In this document: positions 31,313 through 42,713 of the stretch, piece after piece
Numbering within the stretch: position 1 is the stretch's first letter
Layout of the letters: each line of letters starts with the position of its first letter
NCBI RefSeq assembly: GCF_002127325.2
Contig: NC_035441.2
Location: 51,588,663-51,652,662 of the forward strand
Reading direction: 5' to 3'
DNA from: Helianthus annuus
Taxonomy: Eukaryota; Streptophyta; Magnoliopsida; Asterales; Asteraceae
Length of the DNA: 64,000 nucleotides
Position numbers and translations under genes: made by a program
The notes under the pieces: generated by a model
Database searches by the model: none
Told to the model about the DNA's origin: nothing
What the model saw: only the letters and a program-made list of their open reading frames with translations

Positions 31313-33598
31313 ATGACAAAGAGGTTTGATGTGCAGGAAAACAATGATCTTGAGAGAATGAATAGTTGGTATCGAGGATATTTTAGTAGTTCTTATCAGA
31401 AAATATCAAAAGAAATTTGGTATGAACGTTTCAAAAGCTTTTTGAGTAAGAAAGATGAAAAATTGGATGATCTGGAGAAACGTTTTGATCGTTTAATAGA
31501 CTATTTGAAGGAAAATCAAATAGTGATCTCAGAAGCTGAGATGGTATCAAAGTTCGCTAATGGTTTATCAGTTGAATGGGATGATGTTTTGAAAAATTTG
31601 AAAGAAAATTCTAATTTTTCAAAATTAACTTTACATAAATTCATCGGCGAACTTAAAAATCACGATTATGAGAATTATCAAAAGAAGAGAGAATTATTGG
31701 ATAAGATGAAAATAAATTTGGAAGATTTGAATTTAGAAGTGATAAAAGAAATAAACAAAAGAATCAATTTTTGTTTGGGAACAAAAAGAAAGTCGGTTTA
31801 TGATATGAAAAGAGGTTGTTATATCGATGATAATAGAAATCCTCTTGATCTTGTTACAATCTTTGGTGCAGGTACATACAAGATAGAGAAAGAACAAGTG
31901 CCGAAGGTTGAAGAATCTGTGAAAACAGTATGCTTCGAATGCGACAACTTTAAGACTGATAATGACAAACTTGTCAAAGATGCGGAAAGTTTGGCATTGG
32001 AAATCAAGAGGTTGAGAGAAGAGAAGCAGGATGATGAAAAACAGATTCTTATGATACAAGAAAGTTGTGAGAAGTTGAAGGCAGAAAATGACAAACTGTT
32101 GGGTAGTTTGGACAGTTTGACATTTGAAAACAGGAAATTGAAAGAAAATATAAAGGTTTTTGAAAACAAACAGAAATCGTCAGAAGATGAGGATTTCTGG
32201 ATCAAGCTTGAAAACAAAAACCTGAAAGCCAGTGAATCAAAATTTCAGGAACAGATAAAAATTTTGGAAAATGAAAAGACTGTTCTTGAAAATTTGAAAA
32301 ATGAACATGAAAATTCAATCAAGTCTCATCTTGAAAGAATATCTAAGCTTGAAGACGAAGCTAAGAGTTCAAGAATCAAGATTGATGAACTTGAAAAGAA
32401 ATTGATCAGTTTTGCGACTAAATCTGACAAGTTGAATATTCCTTGTCCAAAACCGATCAATTCAGTTCCAATAAGTGACTGTGTCACAAACTTTGACTCT
32501 GTCAAAGTTGAAGATTGTGATGATGCATCCGATGATGAAAATATTAAAAAAGAAAAACAAAAATTGTTTTTAAATTTGAAAGAAAAATTTCAGAAAACTG
32601 TTTTGCAATCGACCGAAAAAGGTGAATGTTCTAAGCAAAAGCCTTTGAAGAAGAAAGCAGAACAGAAACAAAAAGATAATAAAAGTTCATCGGATCGATC
32701 ATCCAATCAAAAACAAAATTTACAAAAAATAAAAAATGAAAACTCAAAAAATGTTGGTAATAAGTGGTGCAGGTCGGACCACAGTGCTCAAAAGACAAAA
32801 TCAGCAAGTTTGAGAAAAGAATATCACCAAGCCAAACAATGCTTTGATCTGAGCGTTTGGACTCAAAATGGTGATAGGTACGATAACAGAGTGTGTTACA
32901 GCTGCGGCTATCATGGACACATTGCTGTTAACTGCCGGAGTTGGAGTTATGAGACCAGAAGATGCTACAACTGCAACATCAAAGGTCACATTGCCAGAGA
33001 TTGCCCAAGGAGATTGAATGAAAGATTGAGGGCTAATTCTCAGAAATCGGCAAAAATTCCAGTCAAAGTCAAGCCCCATGAACAGAAGGTTCTGAAACCC
33101 AAAGTTCAAGAACAGTCAACTCAAGAAAAGAAAGTAAAGCTTTCACAGGGGCAGAAAGACAGACTGAGGAAGAAAAGAAAGAAAGCGAGAGAGTATCTCG
33201 AGAAGATTTTGTCCTCGGGTTCACGGGATAAACAGAATAATAGTTCTGATGAATCTACTTCCTCAGTTGCAAAGACAAGCAAAAAGAATTCATCAGATAC
33301 AAATCTGGGGACAAAAGAGGAGAAGAAAAAGAAGAAAGTGAAGTTTTCACTTCCTGGCGATGAATCTGTTTCTTCGGAAACAAAGGAGCCACATGTCGGC
33401 GATGAATCTGATAGGTTAAAATCAGACAAGCCACCTTCAGGCAATGATTCTGGTTCGTTAAAACCAGGGGAGCCTTTGGTTGAGGTAAAAAAGGAGAATT
33501 CAGGTTTAGCAATGGATGATGCAAATTTTCCACCATTGTTGAGCAAGAATTCAAAATCACCCAAGGGCAGTCAGGCTTGGGTGAAATTGTTTAAATAG
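31313..33598 (+). CDS. GAG polyprotein (UBN2-like), 761 aa, two CCHC zinc knuckles
   Basis: Intact ORF from ATG at 31313 to TAG at 33598. Residues 1-150 resemble the copia gag (UBN2) fold: SWYRGYFSSS near the start, and the helical segment VSKFANGLSVEWDDVLKNL. Residues about 205-370 are a long coiled coil (KLVKDAESLALEIKRLREEK type heptads). A lysine-rich linker follows. Knuckle 1 is C528-x2-C531-x4-H536-x4-C541; knuckle 2 is C551-x2-C554-x4-H559-x4-C564. The tail is Lys/Ser/Glu-rich and ends FPPLL...GSQAWVKLFK. GAG packages element RNA into cytoplasmic particles. No protease motif (DSG) is present. It is intact and probably translatable. Confidence 0.9.
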   Translation: MTKRFDVQENNDLERMNSWYRGYFSSSYQKISKEIWYERFKSFLSKKDEKLDDLEKRFDRLIDYLKENQIVISEAEMVSKFANGLSVEWDDVLKNLKENSNFSKLTLHKFIGELKNHDYENYQKKRELLDKMKINLEDLNLEVIKEINKRINFCLGTKRKSVYDMKRGCYIDDNRNPLDLVTIFGAGTYKIEKEQVPKVEESVKTVCFECDNFKTDNDKLVKDAESLALEIKRLREEKQDDEKQILMIQESCEKLKAENDKLLGSLDSLTFENRKLKENIKVFENKQKSSEDEDFWIKLENKNLKASESKFQEQIKILENEKTVLENLKNEHENSIKSHLERISKLEDEAKSSRIKIDELEKKLISFATKSDKLNIPCPKPINSVPISDCVTNFDSVKVEDCDDASDDENIKKEKQKLFLNLKEKFQKTVLQSTEKGECSKQKPLKKKAEQKQKDNKSSSDRSSNQKQNLQKIKNENSKNVGNKWCRSDHSAQKTKSASLRKEYHQAKQCFDLSVWTQNGDRYDNRVCYSCGYHGHIAVNCRSWSYETRRCYNCNIKGHIARDCPRRLNERLRANSQKSAKIPVKVKPHEQKVLKPKVQEQSTQEKKVKLSQGQKDRLRKKRKKAREYLEKILSSGSRDKQNNSSDESTSSVAKTSKKNSSDTNLGTKEEKKKKKVKFSLPGDESVSSETKEPHVGDESDRLKSDKPPSGNDSGSLKPGEPLVEVKKENSGLAMDDANFPPLLSKNSKSPKGSQAWVKLFK

Positions 33599-35530
33599 AA
33601 AAACCTGACTTGCCGGAGATCCCAAGATGGTATCGTGGATCATGAATCGGCACATTTCTTGAGAAATTTCACTTTGGTGATTTTTCGCCTCGTACGTGGT
33701 AAATCAGGGACATTAATTTGTACTTGATTTTCTACTGATGGTTTATGATCAAACTGGAAATGTTAAATCTTTAAAAGGTTTGAAGAAAACAAGATGATGA
33801 GATAACCCCGAACCTACAAATAGTTGGAACACAAACTAATTTTTCCGGAAAAACCATTTTGATTGAAACAAACTTAAGTGTTTTGAAATCATTATGGGAA
33901 AATAGTTTGTTGTGAGGGGGAGTTCTGATTGTTTTTGCACGAGAATGGTGAATTGAGGTAATTCACATAATGTTGTCAAGTTTCTTGTATAGTTTGTTTT
34001 CAATTTTTCTTCAGAAAATCAAAATTGAAACATATTTTGATTTTAGGGGGAGTATTAAAATTTTGAAAAATTTAAAAAATTGAAAAATGAAAATGAGTTT
34101 TGTTGCAAAAAGAGGAGATGATAGTACATCGGTGGACTATCACAGCATGCTAGAGATTTGTAAAGACAAAATTGTTTTTAAACAAGTCTTACTAATGATG
34201 TGTCAGTAGGCTTCACACAGTTAGTAAATTGTATTCGAGATATAAACATAAAATCAAACTTACTTATTTTGTGGGGAACACTACTTGGATATATAGGTAA
34301 CCCCTGAAATCTCGTCTGAAAGGTTTCTTATTCTGGAATACTAGGTTCTTGTACTCAATTGATGTCTGGGGTATTATTCCGGGACTTCTGCTGAACGGTG
34401 GTTCTGACCTAGTCCCTGGCTAATACTTGTTTCAATATGCTTGAAACATAGCATAAAGCCCTCAGCTGATTAGACAATAAAATTGATGATCAGTTGTTGT
34501 AGCTGAAAAGATCCTCTAAAGGGGACCCACTGCTAAGTCGAAGCTGATATCTCTCTGCTGAACGGAAGTTCTGACCTGAGATCCCTCAGTTCTCGCATTT
34601 TTCCCCTAATTTATATACAGATATCATTTGTAGTTATACTTACCTGTAGATCAGAATATTGGGATCTGGATACGGGAGTATATTCAAGAGGTGGGACACT
34701 CAAATAAGTTTAAGTTCTAAAACATTAAATACGTATCTTGAATCAATTGAAAATTTGTGTAGAGGTTTAAGTGGACAACAATACTGACAATCAGAAGTAA
34801 ATTTGTTTTTAACATTTGCTGATTAATCAAGATCAACGGTGTTGGTGATATGTCTCAAAAAACCGATATGATCCTCTTGCACAATCTCTCAAAAATAGTG
34901 TTCATTTCTGTATTGTTCAAAATTCAAAAATCCAAAAAATATTGTATTTTTGTTTGATATTTGAAAACTACAAAAAGATTTTCGACAACAGAGTGTTAAG
35001 AACTGATTTTTGTCATTTCAAGTGCTAAACATGTTGAACTTGTGGTTTGAGAGAGTGTGTTAAATTGTGAAGATTTGAAATGCAAATTTGGTTCATTAAC
35101 TTGATGAATAAGTTGAATGGTAACCTACAGTTTGATCTTCATAATTTTTCTTATATGATTTGCTGATTCATTAAGTTGAATTGCAAATTGTATTAGTTTG
35201 TAATAGTATGGTTGAGTTTTGCAGGTTTCTGATCCTGTTGCTACGAATAGCCAGGAGATACATCAGAACCAGAGGAGAGCTTAAACAGAGAAAGCCAGGA
35301 GTTGATTTCAATGGTGATAACGATTTCCAGACAGAGATCTCAGCATTATGTTAGGGGGAGTCTGACGAAAGTTAGAGCCAGAGAAAGATCCAGGCATATG
35401 ATTCCAGGAAGGAATTCCTGAAGAAGATTTGATTCCAGGCTGAGTTCCTGAAGAAGACCGAACAAGAGTGAAGAGCTGGAAATGATTGAAGACTCTCACT
35501 GAAGATTCCGTCAACATTCAAGGGGGAGTC
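33599..35530 (+). other. Long 3' non-coding region of the TR-GAG element
   Basis: 1.9 kb without a long plus-strand ORF. Polypurine-like runs recur: GAGGGGGAGT near 33917, AGGGGGAGT near 34047 and 35352, and the one used directly before the 3' LTR (35521-35529, AGGGGGAGT). The run near 33917 stands where pol would normally end in a full copia element, so part of this region may be retained 3' UTR. Function unknown. Confidence 0.6.
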
Positions 35531-35973
35531 TGTTGGTGCAGTTGTCTGTCGACTACATCTTAGTTCGAGTCTTAGGACAGGGTTGTTCGTATTGTATATG
35601 TGTTTAGAGTATTAGGACCGCTTATAGGGTAAATGAGTCGGACCGCTTTTGTGACATTTAAGTGGACCGCCCATATGTCAACTGGTAGGTTCGCTCATAT
35701 GGACATGTCCATATGAGTGGTTCCTGACTCCTATATATAGGTGTCATATGGGTGGTTCCAGAAGATAGAGAGAAGTTAAGTGTGTGTTTTCTAAGGTGTA
35801 AAGACGAAGCCCTGTCAAATTGTCTCCATGTGCTTGTAAACTGTTATAGAATCAATAAAGGAGACGTTAAAGTGTGAAATCAAGCTTTACGAAGACTAAT
35901 TCAATGAATTCCGCCTCTGGATTAGTCTAAGTGCTCTTCTGAACGACTCATCGGGTCAGCAAACGATCCTACA
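35531..35973 (+). mobile_element. 3' LTR of the TR-GAG element
   Basis: 443 bp, identical to the 5' LTR in my base-by-base reading, and followed by the second AATAC TSD copy. Confidence 0.95.
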
Positions 35974-36019
35974 AATACTCCTAATTGTAAGAAGTGTAAG
36001 AAGGATTTATAGAGTGACA

Positions 36020-36365
36020 AGTGTCCAATAACCTAAAATCTAAACCCACTACATCACCCAAAACCTAAATACCCACCCCACCCCACCCAACCACCACCCA
36101 AAAACCTAACCCCCTCCCCCCCCACCCAAAAAAAAAAAACCTAAAAGAAAAACTAAACCCCCACCCCCCAAAAACCTGAAAAAACGTAATTCCTCAACCC
36201 AAAAAAACCTAAAAAAATCTTAAACACTCACCATCACCCAAAAACCTAAACCCCCAACCCCCCCCACCCACCCCACCCACTTGACGAAAAAAATGGGGGG
36301 CGGGGATTTAGGTTTTTGGGTGGTGGTGGGTGTGTTTGGGTTTTTTTTTTTTTGTTTTGTTTTTT
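36020..36365. repeat. C-rich/G-rich foldback low-complexity tract
   Basis: A run of CACCCCACCC and CCAAAAACCTAA units (36060-36285) is followed by its complement (GGGGATTTAGGTTTTTGGGTGG, 36300-36335) and T runs. The two halves can pair to form a hairpin. Homopolymers of 9-18 bases make the exact length doubtful. Confidence 0.7.
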
Positions 36366-36563
36366 TTTTTTTTTGGTTTTTTTAGAAGCCTTTGTACCTT
36401 TCTGACAATAAGGAGCCTTTTTATTTGATCTAATCCTACATTTTATATATTTAAAGTTGGGGGCTTTCAGAAAGTAAGGATTCAAAATCCTTGTTTTATT
36501 TCATTCTCCCTTAAACCCCTTTGTGTATATGGCTGTATGTTTTCTCGTTTACTTTTATTAAAA
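36366..36563. other. Short AT-rich spacer
   Basis: No gene is recognised. Short frames on both strands have no domain. Confidence 0.4.
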
Positions 36564-36594
36564 CTAGCGGTAAGACCCGTGTGCAAACACGGGT
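36564..36594 (-). mobile_element. Helitron 3' terminus, minus strand
   Basis: On the minus strand a perfect 8-bp stem with a 4-nt loop (ACCCGTGT/ACACGGGT, 36594-36575) is followed 7 nt later by CTAG and then T. This is the standard Helitron 3' end. The element body lies to the right, but no matching 5' TC end is visible before the copia-derived ORF at 37105, so its extent is unknown. Confidence 0.75.
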
Positions 36595-37104
36595 CGTTTC
36601 TTAGAAAACCATGGATAACATATATTGACAGAACATATAGATATGTGTATAGATATTGTACCAAAACGTTTTATCTATTATACCTAAAGACAACTATAAG
36701 TAAATATAAAAGATATTTAACAAAGTTAATAAAAGATGTCTAAAAGATGTCTAACAAACTTAATAAAATTCATCATATTACATATGATTATTTCCATTCT
36801 GTTATTCATAAAAGAGAGTATCCACCCATTGACAATATAAATTGTTATAAACATAAGTACACATGAAAGATGTCTAACAAACTTAATAAAATTCGAATAC
36901 AATTTAACTTTAACAAACATTAACTAAGAACATACGATCACCTGCCTAAACAACACACATCAAACCTCACTCAAGAATTTGTTACCCAACAACATGTCCT
37001 TCGCTACATGTTGTGATCTGGTTAAATATGCTACTGCAAACAATGTAACAGCTGCTGATCCAACAATTTCCCTATACAACAGATGATACGAAAACCCTTC
37101 TTTA
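36595..37104 (-). other. AT-rich Helitron body(?) with an exon-like stretch
   Basis: Two similar blocks (AAAGATGTCTAACAAA.TTAATAAAATT near 36735-36770 and 36866-36895) are direct repeats. On the minus strand 37085-36960 is an open stretch containing IVGSAAVTLFAVAYL and HVAKDMLLGNKFLSEV before TGA. It looks like a captured or terminal exon; family not recognised. Confidence 0.3.
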
Positions 37105-39324
37105 TTATTGATTTTTATTTCTCATCAACATCTCCCTGATTTGTCCTTTGAATTGTAGTTCATAGTCCAAGGAGAACATGTCTTCTTCATCATCCCTCTC
37201 AAGTTGAAGGTCCAACAAATCTTGGAGATCGTATGCATTCAGATTATATGCACTATCCATTTTAATCTCTTCAACACTACCATCTAATCTGATCAAAGTC
37301 AATACTTGGGTTTTTGAGCATGACTTCCACTTTACTATTTTTGGATCAGTTGGTTTTCTTGGGCAAAGAATTATTGAAGATGAGTTTGGTGATTGTGGTC
37401 TGCTAACTAAATTTACAATTGATTCAGACAAAGCAGTTGTAGGATAGACTGACTTTTGAAGAACATTTGAATGTTCAGCTCTAACTTCTTCCAGCTTTTT
37501 GTAGGTCTCAACTATCTTCAGTTTAGACCATCTGGCAATGGATCTAACTGGACCATAATCAGCAGCCACAAGCTCTGCTCTCATTCTTTTAAACTTCAAT
37601 ACCTCATCTGAATCCACTGTTTTGACTTTCTTCCAATTAGGTTGAGTTGGCTTTATCAGAGGATCATTGTTCATTTTTGTGATTCTATCGATGTGAGTTT
37701 TTCTCTTACGTGTGGAGATGATTTCTGGTGAAGGAGAATGTTTTGGTAGTGAAGATGAATGTATGGGAAATCTTTGTGACGTTGGAGATGGTTGGATTGT
37801 GGTTGGTGTAGTGAAAATGATCATGGCAGATGTTTGAGAAACTTCTGCTAAAACAACTGGTGTCTCAGCAGCTGTTTGGTAAACATCCGCTGATACTTTT
37901 GTGTTCCCAACATCTATTGACAAAATGGGTGATGATGGTGTGGAAGGTATTTTCTCCTTCTTTTGTAGTGGTTTTTTTTTTGGAGAAGGTTGGGATTTAG
38001 ATTGAGCAGGCGATACAATTTCTGTAGGATTAGCTTTTGAATCTGGTGGCAACTTTCTCAATGAATCTTTCTCCCCCTTTTTGGCATCATTATCATCATC
38101 ATCATCATCTTTGTCAAAGATTGATGTAGAGGTGGAGCCAGTAAGTTCCAACAGATGTTCCTTAATGTTCATAATGTCTGCTTGTGTGTCTTTATACCTG
38201 GCATCAACCAAATTTCTGATAAATTCCAAACTAAAATTGTGGTTACTTTCAGCCAAATTCCTCTGAGTTTGAAGGATGGATTGCATAGAATTCCAAAGCT
38301 CATTGGCAATTTCCTGTCTGGTAGGTTAACTTTTAAAAAGCTTTATCATCTGCTTAATCAATTCTTTCATTTCAGCAACATCTGTTTCAATGCTAGACAC
38401 TCTAACCGTCAAATCCTTACAAGTAAATTCATCACCTACTTTAATAGGATCATCTGAATTGCCACCTGTAGTGGTTGTATTTGTTTTGATAATAGAAGTC
38501 TCCATATCATCAGAAACAGATGCCCCTTTTTCTTCATTCTGGGGACTTCCCAGTGAAGCAGAGATTACAGTTGTAACCTCATCAGTAGTTGCCTTCAAAG
38601 GAGTCTTAATGATGTAACCACTATCCAACTGATCACCAATGGGTTCAACAGTTGTAGTGGCTGCTCCACTTAAACTACCACTAAGAGTTTCATAATACTC
38701 AACGGGGATAACCTCCTCAACTGTTTGTAGGATAGGAGATTGAATTGGTTCAGACATAGTCATTTGTTGCAATCTAGTCTCAGTAATGTGTGCATTAGAG
38801 GAACAGTTTTCTTTCTAAAATTCAATTGCTTCAAACAGAGGTAATATTATTAATGGCACTTGAGCCGAGGGTTGTGGTGTAGAAAGAGTGATTGCCCTGG
38901 GAGAAGGACTTTTAAACATACTTTCATATGAAAGGTCTACTTCATGTTGTGGTGTCCCTGTACTTACAACATGATCCTTTTGTGACGATACATGAGGAGT
39001 TTGGATGAGTTGAGATGTTTCCAATAACTGTGAAGAAGTAGCAGCAGTGGTTTCAAGTGACATTTGTGTTGTCACTGAATTAACCTCTAGGATCTCATCT
39101 TCCAGAGGAACCTTTTTATTTTGTTTAGTTTTGATGGACTTTTTGGATGTGACAGCTTTCTTTTTGCGTTTTCCTGGTGTGTGTTTCATAACACCGGTTG
39201 TGGTGTCATGATCACCAGGAGCAGTTCGCTCAACAACAGCAGTTTGAGCAACTGATGCAGACGCATCTAAAACAGGCTCATCTCCCTTTGTTTTAGTTGT
39301 TGAAACTTTTGACTCTTTATCCAT
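37105..39324 (-). pseudogene. Copia-associated 3' accessory (env-like?) ORF with two in-frame stops
   Basis: Three open segments (39324-38815, 38772-38326, 38286-37105) lie in the same minus-strand frame, separated only by a TAG at 38817-38815 and a TAA at 38328-38326, so one gene of about 740 codons has decayed. It encodes a Ser/Thr/Pro-rich N-terminal half, a nuclear-signal-like cluster (GKRKKKAVTSKK), a likely coiled coil around the second stop (VAEMKELIKQMIKLF to LWNSMQSILQTQRNLAESN), an acidic run of Asp residues and a C-terminal region with LQDLLDLQLERDDEED. Orientation and position, downstream of the minus-strand copia gag-pol (51679-55487) with Athila DNA in between, suggest the extra 3' ORF of the same copia element. 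Function unknown. Confidence 0.6.
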
Positions 39325-39367
39325 AAGTTTATAAAAGTTTTACTTGTAAGACTATTTATTTGAAAAC
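39325..39367. other. Flank between accessory ORF and Athila LTR1
   Basis: Copia-side sequence. The last five bases before the LTR are AAAAC, which do not match the five after LTR3 (TAAGT). Confidence 0.6.
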
Positions 39368-41067
39368 TGATGTGTGTAAAATGCAACATATAAATTACAT
39401 CAAATAAGGCATAAAACTAACCCTTTTTAAGTACTAATGTTGGAAAAAGAGTGTTTTTGTCTTCCTTTTGTATTTTCAGGATTAAATGAGCTCAAATTAA
39501 CAAAAGAAGCAAAAAGGCAGCTAAATCTGACATAAATACAAGAAAAGGAACATAAGTGGATTGCCCGACCCCTCGACAGCATCCTCCCAAGCAAAACAGA
39601 GAAGGCAGAAGACTGAACACGCCCCGTGCTCAGCCAGCACGGGGCCGTGCCCAAGAAGCAGCAGATAAGACAAACCTATAGAAGCTTCTATTGCCCACCA
39701 CGGGGCCGTGCCCAGTGAACACGGGGGCGTGGCGAAAGTACTGCAGGCGCATTAATTGTAATTGCGAATTACAATTAATGAGGAGAGAGATTGTCAGACG
39801 GGCACGGGGCCGTGTCCAGCGGACACGGGGCCATGCCCAGGCTTCTGTTTAGCCTATAAATAGGAGTGCTTGGTTTCATTGAAACTCATCCCTTGGCACA
39901 CCACCTCTCTCACACTTCATCCACCACCCACCACCATCACAACACCATCATCCACCACCATCATCCATTGTCCATCATAGAGTGTGTGAGACGTCTCGGG
40001 ATCCAAGATTGATCGTAAGAGTTCTTGACAATCAAGGCCATGTTTGCCTAAGTCTCTTACATCACTTGGTGAAGACAAGTGTTTAGTATAATACTTTTTA
40101 TTTTTAATCTTTTGCACTTTTTATTTGGTTTTGTATTAATGACTTTAATAACTAGTTGCTTATGTTGAATGTGATTCTTCCTTATCGTTTGTCCGTGGTG
40201 TCTTGGCATTATTTTACTGTCTATATAAAATAAAAGATTTTCACCATTCATATCTCCACGGTCTATATGGAGGTATGTTGGCTACCTGGTCGGGGGTTAA
40301 GGGAACGGTTTGGTAAGGGTCTTGCCCTTGTTCAGCGTTTAGAGGTCCTGCAAGGGACCTGGGTCAAATTTAGTAGGATCCCCTTCAATACCCAAAGGTA
40401 TTGGATGGCGTGGATCCAAACTCTTTGACCCCCTCATAAGTTAACTACTATTAATACTATAACCCAGATATTTAGGACTGTATCCCTGCTGACTCAGACT
40501 ACTTAGTCGAGGGTAACGTCACCTCCAAAAGAGGGACCTACCATAATTTGCATTAATGACTTAATTCATTATCTTTCAATAATCCGACCCTTTAGGATTG
40601 TATCCTTGCTCATTCAAACTACTGGGTTGAGGGTAACGTCACCTTCAAAAGAGGGGCCTACTACAATAACTAAGATAATCTCTTAAACAAGTGAAAAAGT
40701 GCGAAAATAATCAAAGGTTATACTAATACACGAGTCGGATCCAAGTGATTCATCTTGTTTATCTGTTTTTATTTTTATTTTTATTTTTATTTTTCAGCAT
40801 TTAGTTAGTTTTATTTTCTTAGTTTAAAAATCTTTTCTAACATTTTGATTTGGTTAGACGTTGAGGATAAACCGGTACTAAAAGCTCTTGTGTCCTTGGA
40901 CGACCTCGGTATCTTACCAACACTATACTACGTCCACGATGGGTGCACTTGCCCATATGTGTGTTTAGTGTTAGTAAATATCGTGTTTTATAGATTTAAA
41001 ACTTGGCTAAAAGTGTAAAAAGGGCTTAAAATATACATCTAAAACATATACACACTTGCACGCATCA
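39368..41067 (+). mobile_element. Athila-type LTR 1 (1700 bp)
   Basis: TGATGTGTGTAAAATGC...CACGCATCA, with TGATG/CATCA ends. It contains CTATAAATAG (39854-39863) as TATA box and repeated CACGGGGCCGTG motifs at 39637-39860. A Pro/His-codon-like (CACCAC)n tract is near 39900-39965. A PBS follows at once, so it acts as the 5' LTR. Confidence 0.9.
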
Positions 41068-41073
41068 AGTTTT

Positions 41074-41091
41074 TGGCGCCGTTGCCGGGGA
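41074..41091 (+). other. Athila primer-binding site
   Basis: TGGCGCCGTTGCCGGGGA lies six bases after the LTR end. This tRNA-Asp-type PBS is typical of the Athila/Tat branch of Ty3/gypsy. Confidence 0.9.
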
Positions 41092-41489
41092 CACAAGGAT
41101 TTTAAGAAAGTTAGGAATCAACGGCCTAATCATTTTTTTTATTTTTCTTTTTAATTTTTAGGATTTTCTTAGTTTTTCAGCTTCTGCAGAGCTCAGCACG
41201 GGCCGTGCCTGGTCGGACACGGGCCGTGTCCAGCGTTGTTACTGGCAGTTTTTAGTTTTCCAAGTTACAGAAGGCTGACCAAGGGGCCGTGTCGGTGCAA
41301 CACGGGGCCGTGTCGGTGCAACACGGGGCCGTGTCCAACTCTCCAGTAACTGGGATCTGGAAAACAATCACTGTAACTCTGACCACGGGCCGTGTTCACT
41401 GAGCACGGGGCCGTGGTGAACCTTCTGACCAGCATTCTTTTTTGTTTTTATTGCAGGACTTGGAACCAGACGCCACCCCTACGTAGTGT
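41092..41489 (+). repeat. Leader with repeated CACGGGGCCGTG motifs
   Basis: Non-coding leader upstream of gag. The motif or a close variant occurs near 41197, 41217, 41283, 41301, 41321, 41382 and 41402. An internal duplication (CGGTGCAACACGGGGCCGTGT, near 41294 and 41314) is exact. Confidence 0.75.
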
Positions 41490-42713
41490 ATGAGCTCCAG
41501 TTCTAATAAGGACATAGAAGAACCTCTAGAAGAACCCGAACGCTTTCTCAGAAAAAGACTAAAAGCCAAAAACCAAGAGAGGGTTTCGGGAAATCCACTT
41601 CCAATGGCGGACCAACGTACCCTCATGGATTATCTACGACCCACCGTAGGTAATCTCGGCGCCGCTATCAATGCACCAAATGTTGAAGCCAATAACTTCG
41701 AACTTCGGCCGCATTTGATACAAATGCTTCAAAACTCCGCAACCTTTCATGGGCTTGCGGACGAGGATCCCCATCTACATATTACTAATTTCTTAGAAAT
41801 ATGTGATACTTTTCGGATCAATGGAGCATCAAATGACGCCATCCGCCTCCGAATGTTTCCTTTTTCACTAAAAGACCGAGCAAAAGCTTGGCTTAACGCC
41901 CTCCCAGCTGGATCGGTAAACACCTGGGATGAACTAGCCCAAAAATTTTTATATAAGTATTTTCCTCCCGCTAAAACGGCTAAATTAATGACAGAAATTA
42001 ATACATATTCACAAGAGGACGGGGAATCCTTATATGAAACTTGGGAAAGGTTCAAGGAGCTATTGCGAAAGTGTCCACGTCACGGCCTCGCGATATGGCA
42101 ACAAGTATCCACTTTCTATAATGGGTTGTTGCCACACACAAGGCAGACACTTGACTCTAGCTCCGGGGGACTTTTAGGTAATCGCCACCCGCAAGAAATA
42201 TATAATCAAATTAAGGAAATTGCTCAAACCAATTTTCAGTGGCACACTCCCCGAGGCAATAAATCTATTGCCCCGGGCGCCCATAAGGTTGATGAAAGCA
42301 CTTCTTTACAAGCCCAAATCGAGGCCCTTTCTTCGAAAATAGAAAAATTTGAAATGACAAAAACAGTCTCGGTTATGGCTTGTGAAGGGTGTGGTGGGCC
42401 ACATGAAAATTGGAGTTGTATGGAAGAAACAGACGATCAACAAGAGTCGGTAAGCTACATTGATAATAGACCTAGGCCGTCGGGTCCTCTAACGGGCACC
42501 TACAACCAAGGATGGCGAAATCACCCTAACCTTGGTTGGAGAGAACCCGACAATAGTAGTAACCAACAAAACCAACGAACAAACTTTCAACAACCAAGAA
42601 ATGAGTCACAAAATTTCCCTCAACAACAAGGTGACGAGAAAGGCTTGAAGATACTATATCTCGCCTCATCTCCGACACTGAAAAGAAAAACTCGGAAAGG
42701 TTTCTACAATTAG
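41490..42713 (+). pseudogene. Athila gag (407 codons to first frameshift)
   Basis: Starts MSSSSNKDIEEPLEEPERF. Residues about 60-250 are the conserved Athila gag core (HITNFLEICDTFRINGASND, RLRMFPFSLKDRAKAWLNAL, TWDELAQKFLYKYFPPAKT, ESLYETWERFKELLRKCPRH). A zinc-finger-like CEGCGGPHENWSC motif lies near residues 298-310. A 1-nt change near 42640 shifts the frame: the expected continuation (DTISRLISDTEKKNSERF) is read in the next frame from 42641 to about 43080. GAG forms the particle. The frameshift breaks the gag-protease fusion. Confidence 0.9.

Larger units (their letters stand above)
30048..35973 (+). mobile_element. Complete TR-GAG-type LTR retrotransposon (gag only)
   Basis: Two identical 443-bp LTRs bound a 5-kb interior, with TSD AATAC on both sides (30043-30047 and 35974-35978). 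A Met-tRNA primer-binding site follows the 5' LTR and a polypurine tract precedes the 3' LTR. The only long ORF is a 761-aa GAG with two zinc knuckles: there is no protease, integrase, reverse transcriptase or RNase H. This is the definition of TR-GAG elements, which must use enzymes made elsewhere. Identical LTRs mean a recent insertion. PBS type and gag style suggest a Ty1/copia partner. Confidence 0.9.

Noticed and set aside
31733..33564. Several 100-147-codon minus-strand ORFs
   Set aside because: They are antisense shadows of the TR-GAG gag gene, whose A-rich codons give long open frames on the other strand.
36246..36485. 79-codon Lys/Pro-rich ORF
   Set aside because: Translation of homopolymer and CCCACCC low-complexity DNA.
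39427..39654. 75-codon minus-strand ORF repeated almost exactly at 45531-45758
   Set aside because: It lies inside the Athila LTR and is repeated only because the LTR is. It overlaps the CACGGGGCCGTG motifs and has no domain.
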